A stretch of DNA of 64,000 bases from positions 1 to 64,000 of the forward strand of contig JAFGCW010000013.1 in the NCBI GenBank assembly GCA_016932435.1. Reading direction: 5' to 3'. The notes under the pieces are model-generated. The model searched no databases. It worked only from the letters and a program-made list of their open reading frames with translations, and was not told where the DNA came from. The position numbers and the translations under genes are program-made. This stretch comes from Dehalococcoidales bacterium. GTDB taxonomy: Bacteria > Chloroflexota > Dehalococcoidia > Dehalococcoidales > UBA2162. How positions within the stretch are numbered: position 1 is the stretch's first letter; the number at the start of each line of letters is the position of its first letter. This document shows positions 34,681 to 43,953 of the stretch, piece after piece.

Positions 34681-36420
34681 GTGAAAAGAAAAGGATTTTT
34701 AAGCATACTTTTAACACTGGCTGTGTTAACCGGTCTGCTGTTTACCTCGGCAATCCCGGCGGGTGCTAATGGAGGTAATCTTATCGTTAACGGCGACTTC
34801 GAGGCTGGTAACACCGGCTTTACTACCGAGTACACCTACCTCAATCCTTCAAATACAGGAACCTGGACACTGGGACCAGAGTATATGTACACTGTATCCA
34901 CGGATCCGAGTCTGTACCACTCAGCCTGGACTTCTTTCGGGGATCATACCACAGGCTCTGGACAAATGATGATAGTGAACGGGACCTGGGAGGATACGAG
35001 CCCTGGTTATGACGCAATTGTGTGGGAGCAGGAAGTGACATTACCCGTGTGTGACCCCGTGTCTACCTATCCCCTCTATGCGGGGCAAACAATGCTTGTC
35101 GGCGATGTTCTTGTAGAGAGCGAAAATGGTGATATCTGCGTCAAATTTGTACTCAATGCGGACGCCATCGCTGCCGGCTGGCTCATAACAGAGACCCATG
35201 TTGCCATCGGAAATGTTGAAGGTGATATTCCGCAAAAGAACGGCAACCCGATTCCTGGAAAATTCCCGGGAGGTGAAACGCTTGATCCGGGACAGACAGA
35301 AGCTGGACCGTACTGTCTATCTATAGGAGCGGGTTGGGTAACCCCATATGCAGTCGCGGCACATGCGGTGATTGAGAAGACTGAATGTATCATGGTTGCT
35401 GAGGCAGGTTCCGCTGACATAATTAGCGATACCAGCACCATAGTAACCACTGGGAACCTGGGAACAGAACCACATGCTGCGGTACTGGCTTCTCCCACTC
35501 CTGGGTATTCGGCCACTACATGGACAACCCCAACCGGTTCTAATAGCTGGGCTACTCCGTCGCCTAGTTGGATTTGGGAATCCGACCCGGAAACCTATCC
35601 TAGAGATGGGGCTATAGTAACGTTTGAAAAGACCTTTAATATCCCTGGTGATCCGGCTGACAGTACATTAAAAATTGCCGTAGATAATGGGTATGCGGTG
35701 TGGGTAAATGGTAACTTTATCGGCTCGGATAATCTGCTGGAAGGGTTTGGTGGACCGGTTCCGGAGACAGAGGTTGAACTACGCGCCGCACTCGTTGCAT
35801 TGACCCAGGATTATGTTGATACAGATACATGGCAAGACGAAAAAACATTTACCATCCCTGCCGCTTATCTTCAGACAGGTGATAATAAACTAACAATCTT
35901 AGGCGTAAACGAATACTGCGATACCGATGATCCGAATGGCAAGGGAGGGTTTAATCCTCTGGCTACCGTAGAGAACGGTAAAAATCCGGGCGGCGTGGTA
36001 TTCTACCTTGATGTAAACTGGGATGCATTATATGAATGCAATACTTACGATGAAACCGCCTGGGGAGGCTTATGCGACTTCAGTGGTAAAAACTGGGCAA
36101 GGTTGATCTGTGAATATGAACCTGTTGAATGTTCCACTGAGTACCTCCTTAAGTTCTGGGCAGCAAACTCATATCCAGGAAGTGTAGCATACCCTGCACA
36201 ACCGGCAATATTAGAGGTCACAATCAATGGTGATGATGTTGGAACACTTGCTTTGGCTTATACCGATCCGACCGCTCCAACCCCTGGCTGGATGGAGTTC
36301 AGTGCTACTTGGGACGCAGGATCAGCGGATTCGGCTGACATAATAATCAGAGATACACGCCACATAATGTATGGTGACGACTTCTGTATCGACGATATAT
36401 CTTTCGTAAAGCAGCCGTAG
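34681..36420 (+). CDS. Large secreted protein of unknown function
   Basis: 579 residues from GTG 34681, chosen because AAAGGAG stands 5 bases before it; ATG 34660 in frame has a weaker site. Signal peptide about 1-29 (FLSILLTLAVLTGLLFTSAI, then PAGA). The opening NLIVNGDFEAG and the closing WMEFSATWDAGSADSADIII and CIDDISFV are features of carbohydrate-binding-like jelly-roll domains (DUF642/CBM type). The middle part (YPRDGAIVTFEKTFNIPGDP, YAVWVNGNFIGS) resembles another beta-sandwich. No C-terminal anchor is seen. It follows the stand-alone receiver gene and is probably under the same control. The pheT-repeat-bounded segment ends just downstream. Confidence 0.8.
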   Translation: MKRKGFLSILLTLAVLTGLLFTSAIPAGANGGNLIVNGDFEAGNTGFTTEYTYLNPSNTGTWTLGPEYMYTVSTDPSLYHSAWTSFGDHTTGSGQMMIVNGTWEDTSPGYDAIVWEQEVTLPVCDPVSTYPLYAGQTMLVGDVLVESENGDICVKFVLNADAIAAGWLITETHVAIGNVEGDIPQKNGNPIPGKFPGGETLDPGQTEAGPYCLSIGAGWVTPYAVAAHAVIEKTECIMVAEAGSADIISDTSTIVTTGNLGTEPHAAVLASPTPGYSATTWTTPTGSNSWATPSPSWIWESDPETYPRDGAIVTFEKTFNIPGDPADSTLKIAVDNGYAVWVNGNFIGSDNLLEGFGGPVPETEVELRAALVALTQDYVDTDTWQDEKTFTIPAAYLQTGDNKLTILGVNEYCDTDDPNGKGGFNPLATVENGKNPGGVVFYLDVNWDALYECNTYDETAWGGLCDFSGKNWARLICEYEPVECSTEYLLKFWAANSYPGSVAYPAQPAILEVTINGDDVGTLALAYTDPTAPTPGWMEFSATWDAGSADSADIIIRDTRHIMYGDDFCIDDISFVKQP

Positions 36421-36455
36421 ACCATACTGTTTACTTTTGTTTTTTACCAGTACAA

Positions 36456-36481
36456 AAGGGAGTCTCTTAAGAGACTCCCTT
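36456..36481 (+). terminator. Perfect palindromic terminator after the secreted-protein gene
   Basis: A 26-bp perfect palindrome (AAGGGAGTCTCTT and its complement) followed by a TC-rich run, 36 bases past the stop codon. Confidence 0.8.
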
Positions 36482-36893
36482 CTTCTTATATCTCTATTAA
36501 ATAGGTGATTATTCTATGAGACCGGCGGTGAGAAACCAGGCGTCGGTAAAACCGGTGTCCCGTGGGCATTATTTTTTATTAACACTCCATTCCAGGCTGT
36601 CATGCTGATGACGACGGCAATACAGTTCCCCGCCTTCTCAGAGATGACGTATCCTTTTTTGTCATTCCCACCCTTCCTTAATTTATGTTTACAAATCTGT
36701 TGAGCGGGAATCCAGTAATTTCCGTAAAGTGTGCTTTTCCGTATTATTCACTGGTATATGGTGAAGGTATAGATTCCTGCCTCCGCGAGAATAACAAATT
36801 ATTAACACTGGAATGCCAGGAGATCTTCGAAAGAATGTCCACCTCTGGCACATAACCGGGGTAGAGGAAAGAAATAGAAAAATGATGAAAAAG
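36482..36893. other. Intergenic stretch with a dispersed repeat
   Basis: No gene seen. Contains repeat copy 2 at 36662-36714 (listed separately) and neighbouring fragments of similar intergenic repeats (for example around 36768-36795). Confidence 0.5.
36662..36714 (+). repeat. 53-bp dispersed intergenic repeat, copy 2
   Basis: Four mismatches to the copy at 28336-28388, same orientation, no gaps. Confidence 0.75.
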
Positions 36894-36915
36894 AGAGGGG
36901 CTTTAAAGCCCCTCT
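36894..36915 (-). terminator. Terminator of pheT
   Basis: AGAGGGGCTTT and AAAGCCCCTCT form a perfect 22-bp palindrome. On the minus strand it is followed by CTTTTTC, 28 bases after the pheT stop. Confidence 0.8.
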
Positions 36916-36942
36916 TAAATTTATTATTGAAAGCCGTATTCT

Positions 36943-39348
36943 CTATGCCCTCAATACAGCCCCAAGCTCTTTCTCGAGTCTCTTCAGTATCTGTTCCTGG
37001 ACCTTGTTCACTTCCTTATCCGTGAGTGTGTGACCGGGCGACTGGTAGGTAAGCCGGTACGCCAGTGATTTCTTGCCCGGCGGTACCTGTTCGCCCGAGT
37101 AAACATCGAAGATATCCACCGCCACAACCAGAGAAAATCCCCTGATTATCTCGACTACCTGCGTATGAATAACACCGGAGTCGACAATAAGCGCCATGTC
37201 CCTTACGACAGACGGGAACCTTGGTAACGCCGTAAACGTCCTGTCGGAAAGAGTGTGTTCAAGCAGAGCCGGCAGGACTATCTCGAACAGGTAAACAGGC
37301 TCATCGATATCGAATTTCTCCAGAACCGACGGATGGATTTCCCCGATAACGCCGATTTCGTTTCCATCCACCGTCACGGAAGCTTGCCTGGAAGCATGCA
37401 GTCCGGCGTCTTTCCCCGGAACATAGACAGTTTTTATACCGAGTTTCGCCAGGAGAGTCTCGATAATGCCCTTGGCGTCGTAGAAATCCGACTGTCGGCC
37501 TTCACCATGCCAGGAATTTTCGGTGTCGATCCCTGCTATCAGGCCGCACAGCATCTCACGTTCTTCCGGCAGGTCATTCTGTTGCGGAATGAACACTTTC
37601 CCGACCTCGAATATCCTGATACCCCCGTCCTGATATCTCCGGTTCGACTCGAGGGCGATTAGTAAATTCATCCTGAGACTTGGACGCATATATTCCTGGT
37701 CGGCTGTCATCGGATTGGACACCCTGATAAGTGAAGATTCGTCCGCTTCTGGTCCGGTCGAAATCCGGTCTATCAAATCACGGCTGGTCATGGTATAGGT
37801 CATCACTTCCTGCAATCCGAATCCCGCCAGGAGCCGGGTTATCTCCCGCTTCAATTCAACTACCGGTGGCGCGTCATGCCTGGGTATCGGTTCGCTTATC
37901 ATCGTCGTCGGGATTTCATTGTAACCGACAACACGCGCTACTTCTTCGATAAGGTCTTCTCTGATACTGACGTCAGTACGCCAGTACGGCGCTGTCGCCG
38001 TGACTTCACCGGCTGTATCATCTCTCTTTATGTCAAATCCAAGTAGTTCGAGTGAGTTTGCGATTTCATCGAGACTATACTCTCTTCCTATGCAGCGTTT
38101 GACCGCTTTAATGGATAAAGTGACCGGTTCCTGGACAAGCTTTTCGGGGTATATGTCCACGATACCCTTAGCCACTTCTCCACCACCCAGTTCGGCAAGA
38201 AGCTGTGTCGCCCGTTTCAGGGCAGGAAGAGTCAACTCCCGGCTGATACCCCGCTCAAAGCGCATACAGGCTTCGCTGGGAATACCGAGAGATCGTCCGG
38301 TATAATGAATACTCCTGGCATTGAAACTGGCTGCTTCAAGCAATATGGAAGTAGTATTTTCAGTTACTTCGCTGTTGGCGCCCCCCATGACACCGGCGAT
38401 AGCCACCGCGCCCATAGGATCCGAAATTACCAGCATGCCGGAATCGAGTTCTCTCTCATTGTCGTCCAGCGTGATCATTGGCTCATAATCGGAAGCCCGG
38501 CGTACAATTATCTTTTTTCCCCTTATCTTCTCATAATCGAAGGAATGAAGCGGCTGTCCGTACTCGAGCATCACGTAGTTGGTGACATCTACCAGATTAT
38601 TAATTGGTCTCATTCCGGCAGCAAGCAGTCTCTGCTGCATCCAGGGGGGTGATTCGCCAATAGTTACGTTCTTAATCAGCGTCACTGCATAGCGGGGACA
38701 CAGGTCCGGTGCATTTATCTCTATCGTTATCTGGTCTTCGAGTGGATCGCCTGTTTCTTCGTAAACAACATCCTGGATATGCGTTTTCCGCCCGGTCAGC
38801 GCCGCCACTTCCCTGGCAATCCCTGTTACCGAAAGGCAGTCCGCTCGGTTCGGCGTGATATCTATATTGAAAACGACATCGCCCATGTAGTCAGCCAGCG
38901 GCGTTCCCACCGGAGCGTCGTCGGGTAATACCATGATCCCTTCATGCCTGTCCGATATACCGAGTTCCTTCTCGGAGCAGACCATACCCGAGGATTTGAC
39001 CCCGCGTATCTTTGCCGGCTTGAGCACTTCCAGTTTCCCGGTATGTCCATCGATGAGTTCGGCTCCGACATAGGCGAACGGTACTTTATCGCCTACCTTC
39101 AGGTTAGGCGCTCCGCAGACGACGGTCGCTTCCTCACTACCCAGGTCGAGTGTAGGCAGGGTCAAACGGTCGGCGTTGGGATGGGGATTCACCGCCTTTA
39201 TCTGGCCAACGACCACTTTATCCCAGCCGCTGCCTGTTCTGATTATCTCCTCCACCTCGAATCCGGCCATAGTTAACTTTTCGGCAATATCTTCCACCGG
39301 TATCGTGATATCGACATATTCCTTTAGCCAGCTAATCGGTACTTTCAT
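36943..39348 (-). CDS. pheT: Phenylalanyl-tRNA synthetase beta subunit
   Basis: 801 residues, full-length bacterial type. N-terminal tRNA-binding OB domain (GQIKAVNPHPNADRLTLPTL) at about 48-150, B3/B4 editing region (RFERGISRELTLPALKRATQ near 365), B5, and the C-terminal anticodon-binding FDX-ACB domain (PRFPSVVRDMALIVDSGV near 713). Pairs with PheS as an alpha2-beta2 enzyme in the cytoplasm. Last gene of the thrS-infC-rpmI-rplT-pheS-pheT series, 45 bases after pheS. A degenerate copy of its 3' end lies at 32.6 kb. Confidence 0.97.
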   Translation of the reverse strand: MKVPISWLKEYVDITIPVEDIAEKLTMAGFEVEEIIRTGSGWDKVVVGQIKAVNPHPNADRLTLPTLDLGSEEATVVCGAPNLKVGDKVPFAYVGAELIDGHTGKLEVLKPAKIRGVKSSGMVCSEKELGISDRHEGIMVLPDDAPVGTPLADYMGDVVFNIDITPNRADCLSVTGIAREVAALTGRKTHIQDVVYEETGDPLEDQITIEINAPDLCPRYAVTLIKNVTIGESPPWMQQRLLAAGMRPINNLVDVTNYVMLEYGQPLHSFDYEKIRGKKIIVRRASDYEPMITLDDNERELDSGMLVISDPMGAVAIAGVMGGANSEVTENTTSILLEAASFNARSIHYTGRSLGIPSEACMRFERGISRELTLPALKRATQLLAELGGGEVAKGIVDIYPEKLVQEPVTLSIKAVKRCIGREYSLDEIANSLELLGFDIKRDDTAGEVTATAPYWRTDVSIREDLIEEVARVVGYNEIPTTMISEPIPRHDAPPVVELKREITRLLAGFGLQEVMTYTMTSRDLIDRISTGPEADESSLIRVSNPMTADQEYMRPSLRMNLLIALESNRRYQDGGIRIFEVGKVFIPQQNDLPEEREMLCGLIAGIDTENSWHGEGRQSDFYDAKGIIETLLAKLGIKTVYVPGKDAGLHASRQASVTVDGNEIGVIGEIHPSVLEKFDIDEPVYLFEIVLPALLEHTLSDRTFTALPRFPSVVRDMALIVDSGVIHTQVVEIIRGFSLVVAVDIFDVYSGEQVPPGKKSLAYRLTYQSPGHTLTDKEVNKVQEQILKRLEKELGAVLRA

Positions 39349-39393
39349 TTTTATCTACTCTTTATTTTTTTTATTGTTTCAAATTTATCTATT

Positions 39394-40431
39394 CTAGAAC
39401 TGCCTTAAAAATCTCAGGTCGGAATTATAGAATAACCTGATATCATCTATTCCGTATTTCAGCATGGGAAGTCGTTCCAGGCCCATACCGAAGGCGAAGC
39501 TTGTATATTCATCAGGATCGATTCCGCCCATGCGAAGTACGTTCGGATGAGTCATCCCCGCCCCGAGTATCTCCAGCCATCCGCTGTTTCCGCAGAATCG
39601 GCATCCGTCCCCGTGACACACCGCGCAGTCAATCGCCATCTCCACGCCCGGCTCGACGAAGGGGAAGAAATCGACCCTGAACCGTACTTTCCTGTCTTTA
39701 CCGAAGTAACGCCGGGCGAATTCGTAAAGCGTGCCCTTGAGATCGGCCATAGTTATGCCCTTGTCCACCGCAATACCGTCTATGTTGTGATAGATGTTTA
39801 GATGAGTAGCGTCGGTTGCTTCATAGCGATAGACCCTGGCGGGTTCGATTGTTCTTATCGGTGGTTCCCTTTCCTCAACCATCCTGGCGCTGATCGCCGT
39901 ACCATGCGTACGCAGCATCATCGGACTTTCTCCCCTGGTATTCACATAGTCTATCCAGTAGGTAGACATGTTATCACGGGAAGGATGTTCTTCCGGTATA
40001 TTAAGAGCTTCGAAATTATAATGCTCCCATTCCACATCCGGACCCTGTGCTATCTGGAAACCCATCGACTTGAAGATATCGCATACTTCGTTTATCGCCT
40101 GGGTTATCGGGTGAATTCTGCCTTTCGGAAGAGGTTTCCCTGGTAGCGTGATATCTATCGCGTCGCTATCCACGGAAGAAAGGAGTGATTCTTTTATCTC
40201 CCGTTCTTTTTCTTTCAGGCTTTTTTCCAGGCTGGCCTTCACCTTGTTTGCAGTCGCGCCTACACTCTTTCTCTCTTCAGGGGGAAGACTCACCAGGCCA
40301 CGGAGTATCGCAGTCAGTTCGCCCTTCCTGCCAAGATAACGGATTCGCCAGGCTTCAAGGTTTTCTTCAGCACTTATGGTTTTCAGTTCGTCAAGCGCTT
40401 CCTGTTTCAGTTGTTCCGGATTCTCTGCCAT
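39394..40431 (-). CDS. pheS: Phenylalanyl-tRNA synthetase alpha subunit
   Basis: 345 residues. N-terminal coiled-coil arm at about 1-85, then the class II catalytic core: KGRIHPITQAINEVCDIFKS, motif 2 area with HLNIYHNIDGIAVDKGITMA, and motif 3 with SFAFGMGLERLPMLKYGIDD near 320. A CAVCHGDGCRFCGNSGWLE segment near 265 carries several cysteines. Charges tRNA-Phe together with PheT. An attenuator-like terminator ends 35 bases upstream of its start, and a separate promoter lies at about 40.65 kb. Confidence 0.97.
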   Translation of the reverse strand: MAENPEQLKQEALDELKTISAEENLEAWRIRYLGRKGELTAILRGLVSLPPEERKSVGATANKVKASLEKSLKEKEREIKESLLSSVDSDAIDITLPGKPLPKGRIHPITQAINEVCDIFKSMGFQIAQGPDVEWEHYNFEALNIPEEHPSRDNMSTYWIDYVNTRGESPMMLRTHGTAISARMVEEREPPIRTIEPARVYRYEATDATHLNIYHNIDGIAVDKGITMADLKGTLYEFARRYFGKDRKVRFRVDFFPFVEPGVEMAIDCAVCHGDGCRFCGNSGWLEILGAGMTHPNVLRMGGIDPDEYTSFAFGMGLERLPMLKYGIDDIRLFYNSDLRFLRQF

Positions 40432-40466
40432 CTGTCTATATCCTTATATTTTAATTTCATATTACT

Positions 40467-40490
40467 AAAAAACCCTCCACTCGGGAGGGC
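40467..40490 (-). terminator. Leader terminator (attenuator candidate) immediately before pheS
   Basis: Minus strand: CCCTCC-CGAGT-GGAGGG stem followed by six U. It sits between the pheS promoter and the pheS start, so read-through must be regulated or leaky. No T-box consensus is visible in the leader. Confidence 0.8.
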
Positions 40491-40631
40491 ATATCTGTGT
40501 CCGCAATAACCAGCTAATGATTACACTACAATACTACCTTCCCACGCGCGTTTAGCGCCCGGTAAACATGAAGTTAAAGTTAAACCGAAAGCAAGTATTG
40601 TATATCATTTCCATATTCAACTTCCGGCAAA

Positions 40632-40661
40632 AGTGTATCATATCGCCTAAGTTATTGTCAA
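40632..40661 (-). promoter_or_regulatory. Promoter of pheS-pheT
   Basis: -35 TTGACA (revcomp of 40656-40661), 18-nt spacer, -10 TACACT (revcomp of 40632-40637) preceded by TGA, an extended -10. It gives a leader of about 190 nt before pheS. Confidence 0.7.
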
Positions 40662-40766
40662 CTAAGACAGCCGAAAAACCACACTGGTTAACCGCCTTCG
40701 TCATCCTGTGAAATATCCGGATTCAACGTTTCAGGGATTCCTGGAATAAGAGTTTCCGCATAAAAA

Positions 40767-40792
40767 TATCCCCCTGAAATCCAGGAGGATAA
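40767..40792 (-). terminator. Terminator after rplT
   Basis: Minus strand: TATCCTCCTGGA pairs with TTCAGGGGGATA and is followed by TTTTT. It separates the infC-rpmI-rplT unit from pheS-pheT. Confidence 0.75.
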
Positions 40793-40829
40793 TAATAATG
40801 TTTGAACGTTTTAGACAGATATTCCTGTC

Positions 40830-41189
40830 TTAATCTTCTACCTGACTTTTTGCCGTCGTAACCAGCTGGGCGAAAGCTTCCGGTTCCCTGACCGCCATAT
40901 CGGCAAGCATTTTGCGGTTGATCTCGATTCCCGACTTCTTCAGACCTTCCATAAAACGCCCGTAATTAAGTCCGTTATTCCGGCTGGCTGCGTTTATGCG
41001 GGTGATCCAGAGACGCCGCATATCACCTTTGCGCTCGCGGCGGTGCGCAAAGGCATAACTTAATGAGTGAAGCATCGCCTCGTGCGCTCGCCGGTAAAGT
41101 TTATGACGGGAGGCTCTTTGCCCCCTGGTAAGGGCAAGTACTTTCTTATGTCGGTGATGTCCTGTAAAACCTCTTTTCACTCGTGGCAA
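40830..41189 (-). CDS. rplT: Ribosomal protein bL20
   Basis: 119 residues, basic. Begins [20 protein letters not shown] and has [20 protein letters not shown] and [20 protein letters not shown], as in all bL20 proteins. Assembly protein of the 50S subunit. In several bacteria it represses its own operon by binding the mRNA. Follows rpmI by 14 bases and is followed by a terminator. Confidence 0.98.
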   Translation of the reverse strand: MPRVKRGFTGHHRHKKVLALTRGQRASRHKLYRRAHEAMLHSLSYAFAHRRERKGDMRRLWITRINAASRNNGLNYGRFMEGLKKSGIEINRKMLADMAVREPEAFAQLVTTAKSQVED

Positions 41190-41203
41190 GGTTCGTTCTC
41201 CTC

Positions 41204-41407
41204 TTATTTCACCCCATAGGGTATTAATCTGCTAATTCTTTTTCTGTCGGCAGGATGCAGTTCGATTTTCTCATTAAAAAGCCTTTTCACACGTTTCGCT
41301 TTTTTCATGCGCAGATGACTCTTCGGTCCTTTGACACGCATAATCTTACCGGTGCCGGTAATATGGAAACGGCTCTTAGCCCCTTTGTGTGTTTTCATTT
41401 TTGGCAT
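41204..41407 (-). CDS. rpmI: Ribosomal protein bL35
   Basis: 67 residues: [20 protein letters not shown] at the start and [16 protein letters not shown] at the end are family-typical. 50S subunit component. Located six bases after infC, in the conserved infC-rpmI-rplT order. Confidence 0.97.
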   Translation of the reverse strand: MPKMKTHKGAKSRFHITGTGKIMRVKGPKSHLRMKKAKRVKRLFNEKIELHPADRKRISRLIPYGVK

Positions 41408-41413
41408 CGATCT

Positions 41414-41965
41414 CTAATTAACCTCTTCCTTAACTTTTTCGGTTTTCGCTTTCTGTGCTGCTCCGGGAGTCATCACTACATGCATTCTTCTTCCTTCCAT
41501 GAGCGGTTGTCCTTCAACAGCAGCTATATCTTTCAGCGATTCCGCCATTCTCTGCAGTAATTTCCATGCTAGTTCAGGATGAGTTACTTCACGTCCCCTG
41601 AACATTATAGTGACTTTTACCTTATCTCCGCCATTAATCAACTTCCGGGCTAATCTCGCCTTGGCATCAAAATCATGGTCGCCAATCTTAGGCCGCAATC
41701 TGACTTCCCTGAGTGAGACGATCTTTTGTCCCTTTTTGGCTTCCTTCTCTTTTTTTGCCTGTTCGTATTTATATTTCCCGTAATCGAGTAAACGGCATAC
41801 CGGCGGTACGGCAGTAGCCGCAACCTCAACCAGGTCAAGACCTCGATTTCTTGCCATTTCTCTTGCCTGATCCAGAGGCATCACCCCAAGTTGTTCGCCT
41901 TTCTCTCCAACAAGGCGAACCTCTGAAGCTCTTATTTCTCTATTAACTCGTAGCTTCTTTGCTAT
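41414..41965 (-). CDS. infC: Translation initiation factor IF-3, with a non-canonical AUA start
   Basis: About 183 residues. The conserved N-terminal sequence VNREIRASEVRLVGEKGEQL lies upstream of the first ATG/GTG of the frame. Between the in-frame TGA and that sequence there is no ATG, GTG or TTG. The best start is ATA (revcomp of 41963-41965), reading MAKKLRVNREIRA, with AGGAGG eleven bases upstream. E. coli infC starts at AUU and uses this for autoregulation, because IF-3 rejects non-AUG starts. The two-domain protein is otherwise normal (VCRLLDYGKYKYEQAKK, VTIMFRGREVTHPELAWKLL). It binds the 30S subunit and proofreads initiation. Confidence 0.93.
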   Translation of the reverse strand: MAKKLRVNREIRASEVRLVGEKGEQLGVMPLDQAREMARNRGLDLVEVAATAVPPVCRLLDYGKYKYEQAKKEKEAKKGQKIVSLREVRLRPKIGDHDFDAKARLARKLINGGDKVKVTIMFRGREVTHPELAWKLLQRMAESLKDIAAVEGQPLMEGRRMHVVMTPGAAQKAKTEKVKEEVN

Positions 41966-42067
41966 GTTTAGTTTATCCTCCTGTCATTAAACATTGCTTC
42001 GAGATAGAACTATATCACATTTCAGACTGATAATCAAATTTCAGACTCATATGCAACCGGTATTATT

Positions 42068-43819
42068 TCATTTGAGACCGGTCGCCTTGGTATCGATAGC
42101 TTCCTTGACAGATGAACGAAATTCCTCGAGTGATTGTGTTGTCTGTTCACCGGTCCGTAGTCTGACAGAAACGATGGATGATTCTACTTCCTTATCACCG
42201 ATGATCAGCATGTACGGAATTTTTTCTAATTGTGCCTGCCTGATTTTCTGGTTCATGCGTTCCGAACGGTCATCAACTTCAACTCGGATATCATCCGCTC
42301 GAAGTTCTTTCTCTATCTCACGGCAGTAATCATTATGCCTGTCAGCCACCGGTATTATTTGGACCTGTACCGGTGCCAGCCATACCGGGAAAGCTCCGGC
42401 GTAATGTTCTATAAGCAGACCGAAGAAACGTTCCCAGGCACCGAGTAAAGCACGGTGAACCATATACGGCCGGTGTTCCTGGCCATCATCCCCGATATAG
42501 GTCATATCAAACCGTTCGGGTAAGTTAAAATCGAATTGTATCGTCGAAAGCTGCCACTCCCGCCCCATCGCGTCTTCCACCTTCAAGTCTATTTTCGGTC
42601 CGTAGAAAGCACCGCCGCCTTCGTCGACCTGGAATGGTAGACCTGATTCGTCGATTACCCGGCGAAGGGCTGCTTCAGCATCCAGCCATCGCTGTTCTTC
42701 ACCTACCGAGTCATCTGGACGGGTGGAGAGATAAATCTTGTATTTTTCAAATCCGAAAGTCTTCAGTATTGAGAGAGAAAAGCGTAATACCTCGGAAATT
42801 TCATCATCCATCTGTGCAGGCGTACAAAAAATATGCGCATCGTCCTGGGTAAATCCCCGAACTCTGAGTAACCCATGGAGAACACCGCTTTTCTCATATC
42901 GGTACACTGTCCCCTGCTCTGCCCACCTCAGTGGAAGTTCCCGGTACGAACGTATCCTGGACTTATACGCAAGTATGTGGAAGGGACAATTCATCGGTTT
43001 CAGGTAAAATTCCTGTTCCTCGATAGTTAATGGTGCATACATATTCTCTTTGTAATGATCGAGGTGACCGCTGATGTCCCATAATTTTGACAGGCCGATA
43101 TGCGGTGTATAGAGAATCTCATAGCCGTTAGCGAAATGTTCTTTTTTCCAGAAATCCTCTACGATCGACCGGATACGTCCGCCCTTTGGTGGCAATATAG
43201 CCAGACCACCGCCTATCTCTTCCGGAAGGATAAACAATTCTAGTTCCTTACCCAGTTTACGATGATCTCTCCGTGCAGCTTCTTCCAGCTGTTGGAGATA
43301 TTGTCTTAATTCTTTCGGCGATTCGAATGCTACTCCGTATATTCTCTGGAGCATAGGATTTTTTTCCGAACCTCGCCAGTATGCACCGGCTATACTGGTA
43401 AGTTTGAACGCTTTCGCCTGACCGGTTGTCTCAACATGAGGGCCCCGGCACAAGTCGGTAAAATCCCCCTGTCGGTAAATCCCAACTTTCTCATCTTCCA
43501 GTTCATCGATAAGCTCGAGTTTATACGGCTGATCGGCAAACAGTTTACGGGCTTCTTCCTTTGATATCTCATCTTTTTCAAAGGGAGAATTCGATTTTAC
43601 TATCTCGTTCATCTTCTCTTCGATAACCGGAAGATCGTCCGGGGTGAGTGAACGTGGTAGTTCAAAATCGTAATAAAAACCATTCTCTATTGCCGGACCG
43701 ATACCGAATTTTGCGTTCGGAAACATCGATAACACGGCTTCGGCCATAATATGAGACGCCGAATGCCTCATGGTTTCCAGTTTTTCTTCTTTTTCTCTAA
43801 CCTTATCTTCGCTTGCCAT
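42068..43819 (-). CDS. thrS: Threonyl-tRNA synthetase
   Basis: About 583 residues from ATG at 43817-43819; a TTG three codons earlier is also possible and neither has a good ribosome site. It lacks most of the N-terminal TGS domain and begins near the SAD editing domain (METMRHSASHIMAEAVLSMF), whose metal motif HSASH is at about residue 18-22. The class II core has motif 2 RVRGFTQDDAHIFCTPAQMD and the zinc-binding residues in KPMNCPFHILAYK. The C-terminal anticodon domain ends normally. First gene of the thrS-infC-rpmI-rplT series; an attenuator-like terminator abuts its start. Confidence 0.95.
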   Translation of the reverse strand: MASEDKVREKEEKLETMRHSASHIMAEAVLSMFPNAKFGIGPAIENGFYYDFELPRSLTPDDLPVIEEKMNEIVKSNSPFEKDEISKEEARKLFADQPYKLELIDELEDEKVGIYRQGDFTDLCRGPHVETTGQAKAFKLTSIAGAYWRGSEKNPMLQRIYGVAFESPKELRQYLQQLEEAARRDHRKLGKELELFILPEEIGGGLAILPPKGGRIRSIVEDFWKKEHFANGYEILYTPHIGLSKLWDISGHLDHYKENMYAPLTIEEQEFYLKPMNCPFHILAYKSRIRSYRELPLRWAEQGTVYRYEKSGVLHGLLRVRGFTQDDAHIFCTPAQMDDEISEVLRFSLSILKTFGFEKYKIYLSTRPDDSVGEEQRWLDAEAALRRVIDESGLPFQVDEGGGAFYGPKIDLKVEDAMGREWQLSTIQFDFNLPERFDMTYIGDDGQEHRPYMVHRALLGAWERFFGLLIEHYAGAFPVWLAPVQVQIIPVADRHNDYCREIEKELRADDIRVEVDDRSERMNQKIRQAQLEKIPYMLIIGDKEVESSIVSVRLRTGEQTTQSLEEFRSSVKEAIDTKATGLK

Positions 43820-43830
43820 GATTACCAATT

Positions 43831-43863
43831 AAAAACCTCTCATCCGATTCAGGGATGAGAGGC
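43831..43863 (-). terminator. Leader terminator (attenuator candidate) directly before thrS
   Basis: Minus strand: CCTCTCATCC pairs perfectly with GGATGAGAGG (10 bp), followed by five U. Only 11 bases separate it from the start codon. The leader from the promoter is about 120 nt, with neither a T-box consensus nor a run of Thr codons. Confidence 0.85.
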
Positions 43864-43953
43864 TCATTCCAGTTTCTCGGGACTAAATAAAGTATTATCA
43901 ATCGCTCACTAAAGAAAAATGAGTCGGAGTATACGAATCCCCAAACTTGTTTT

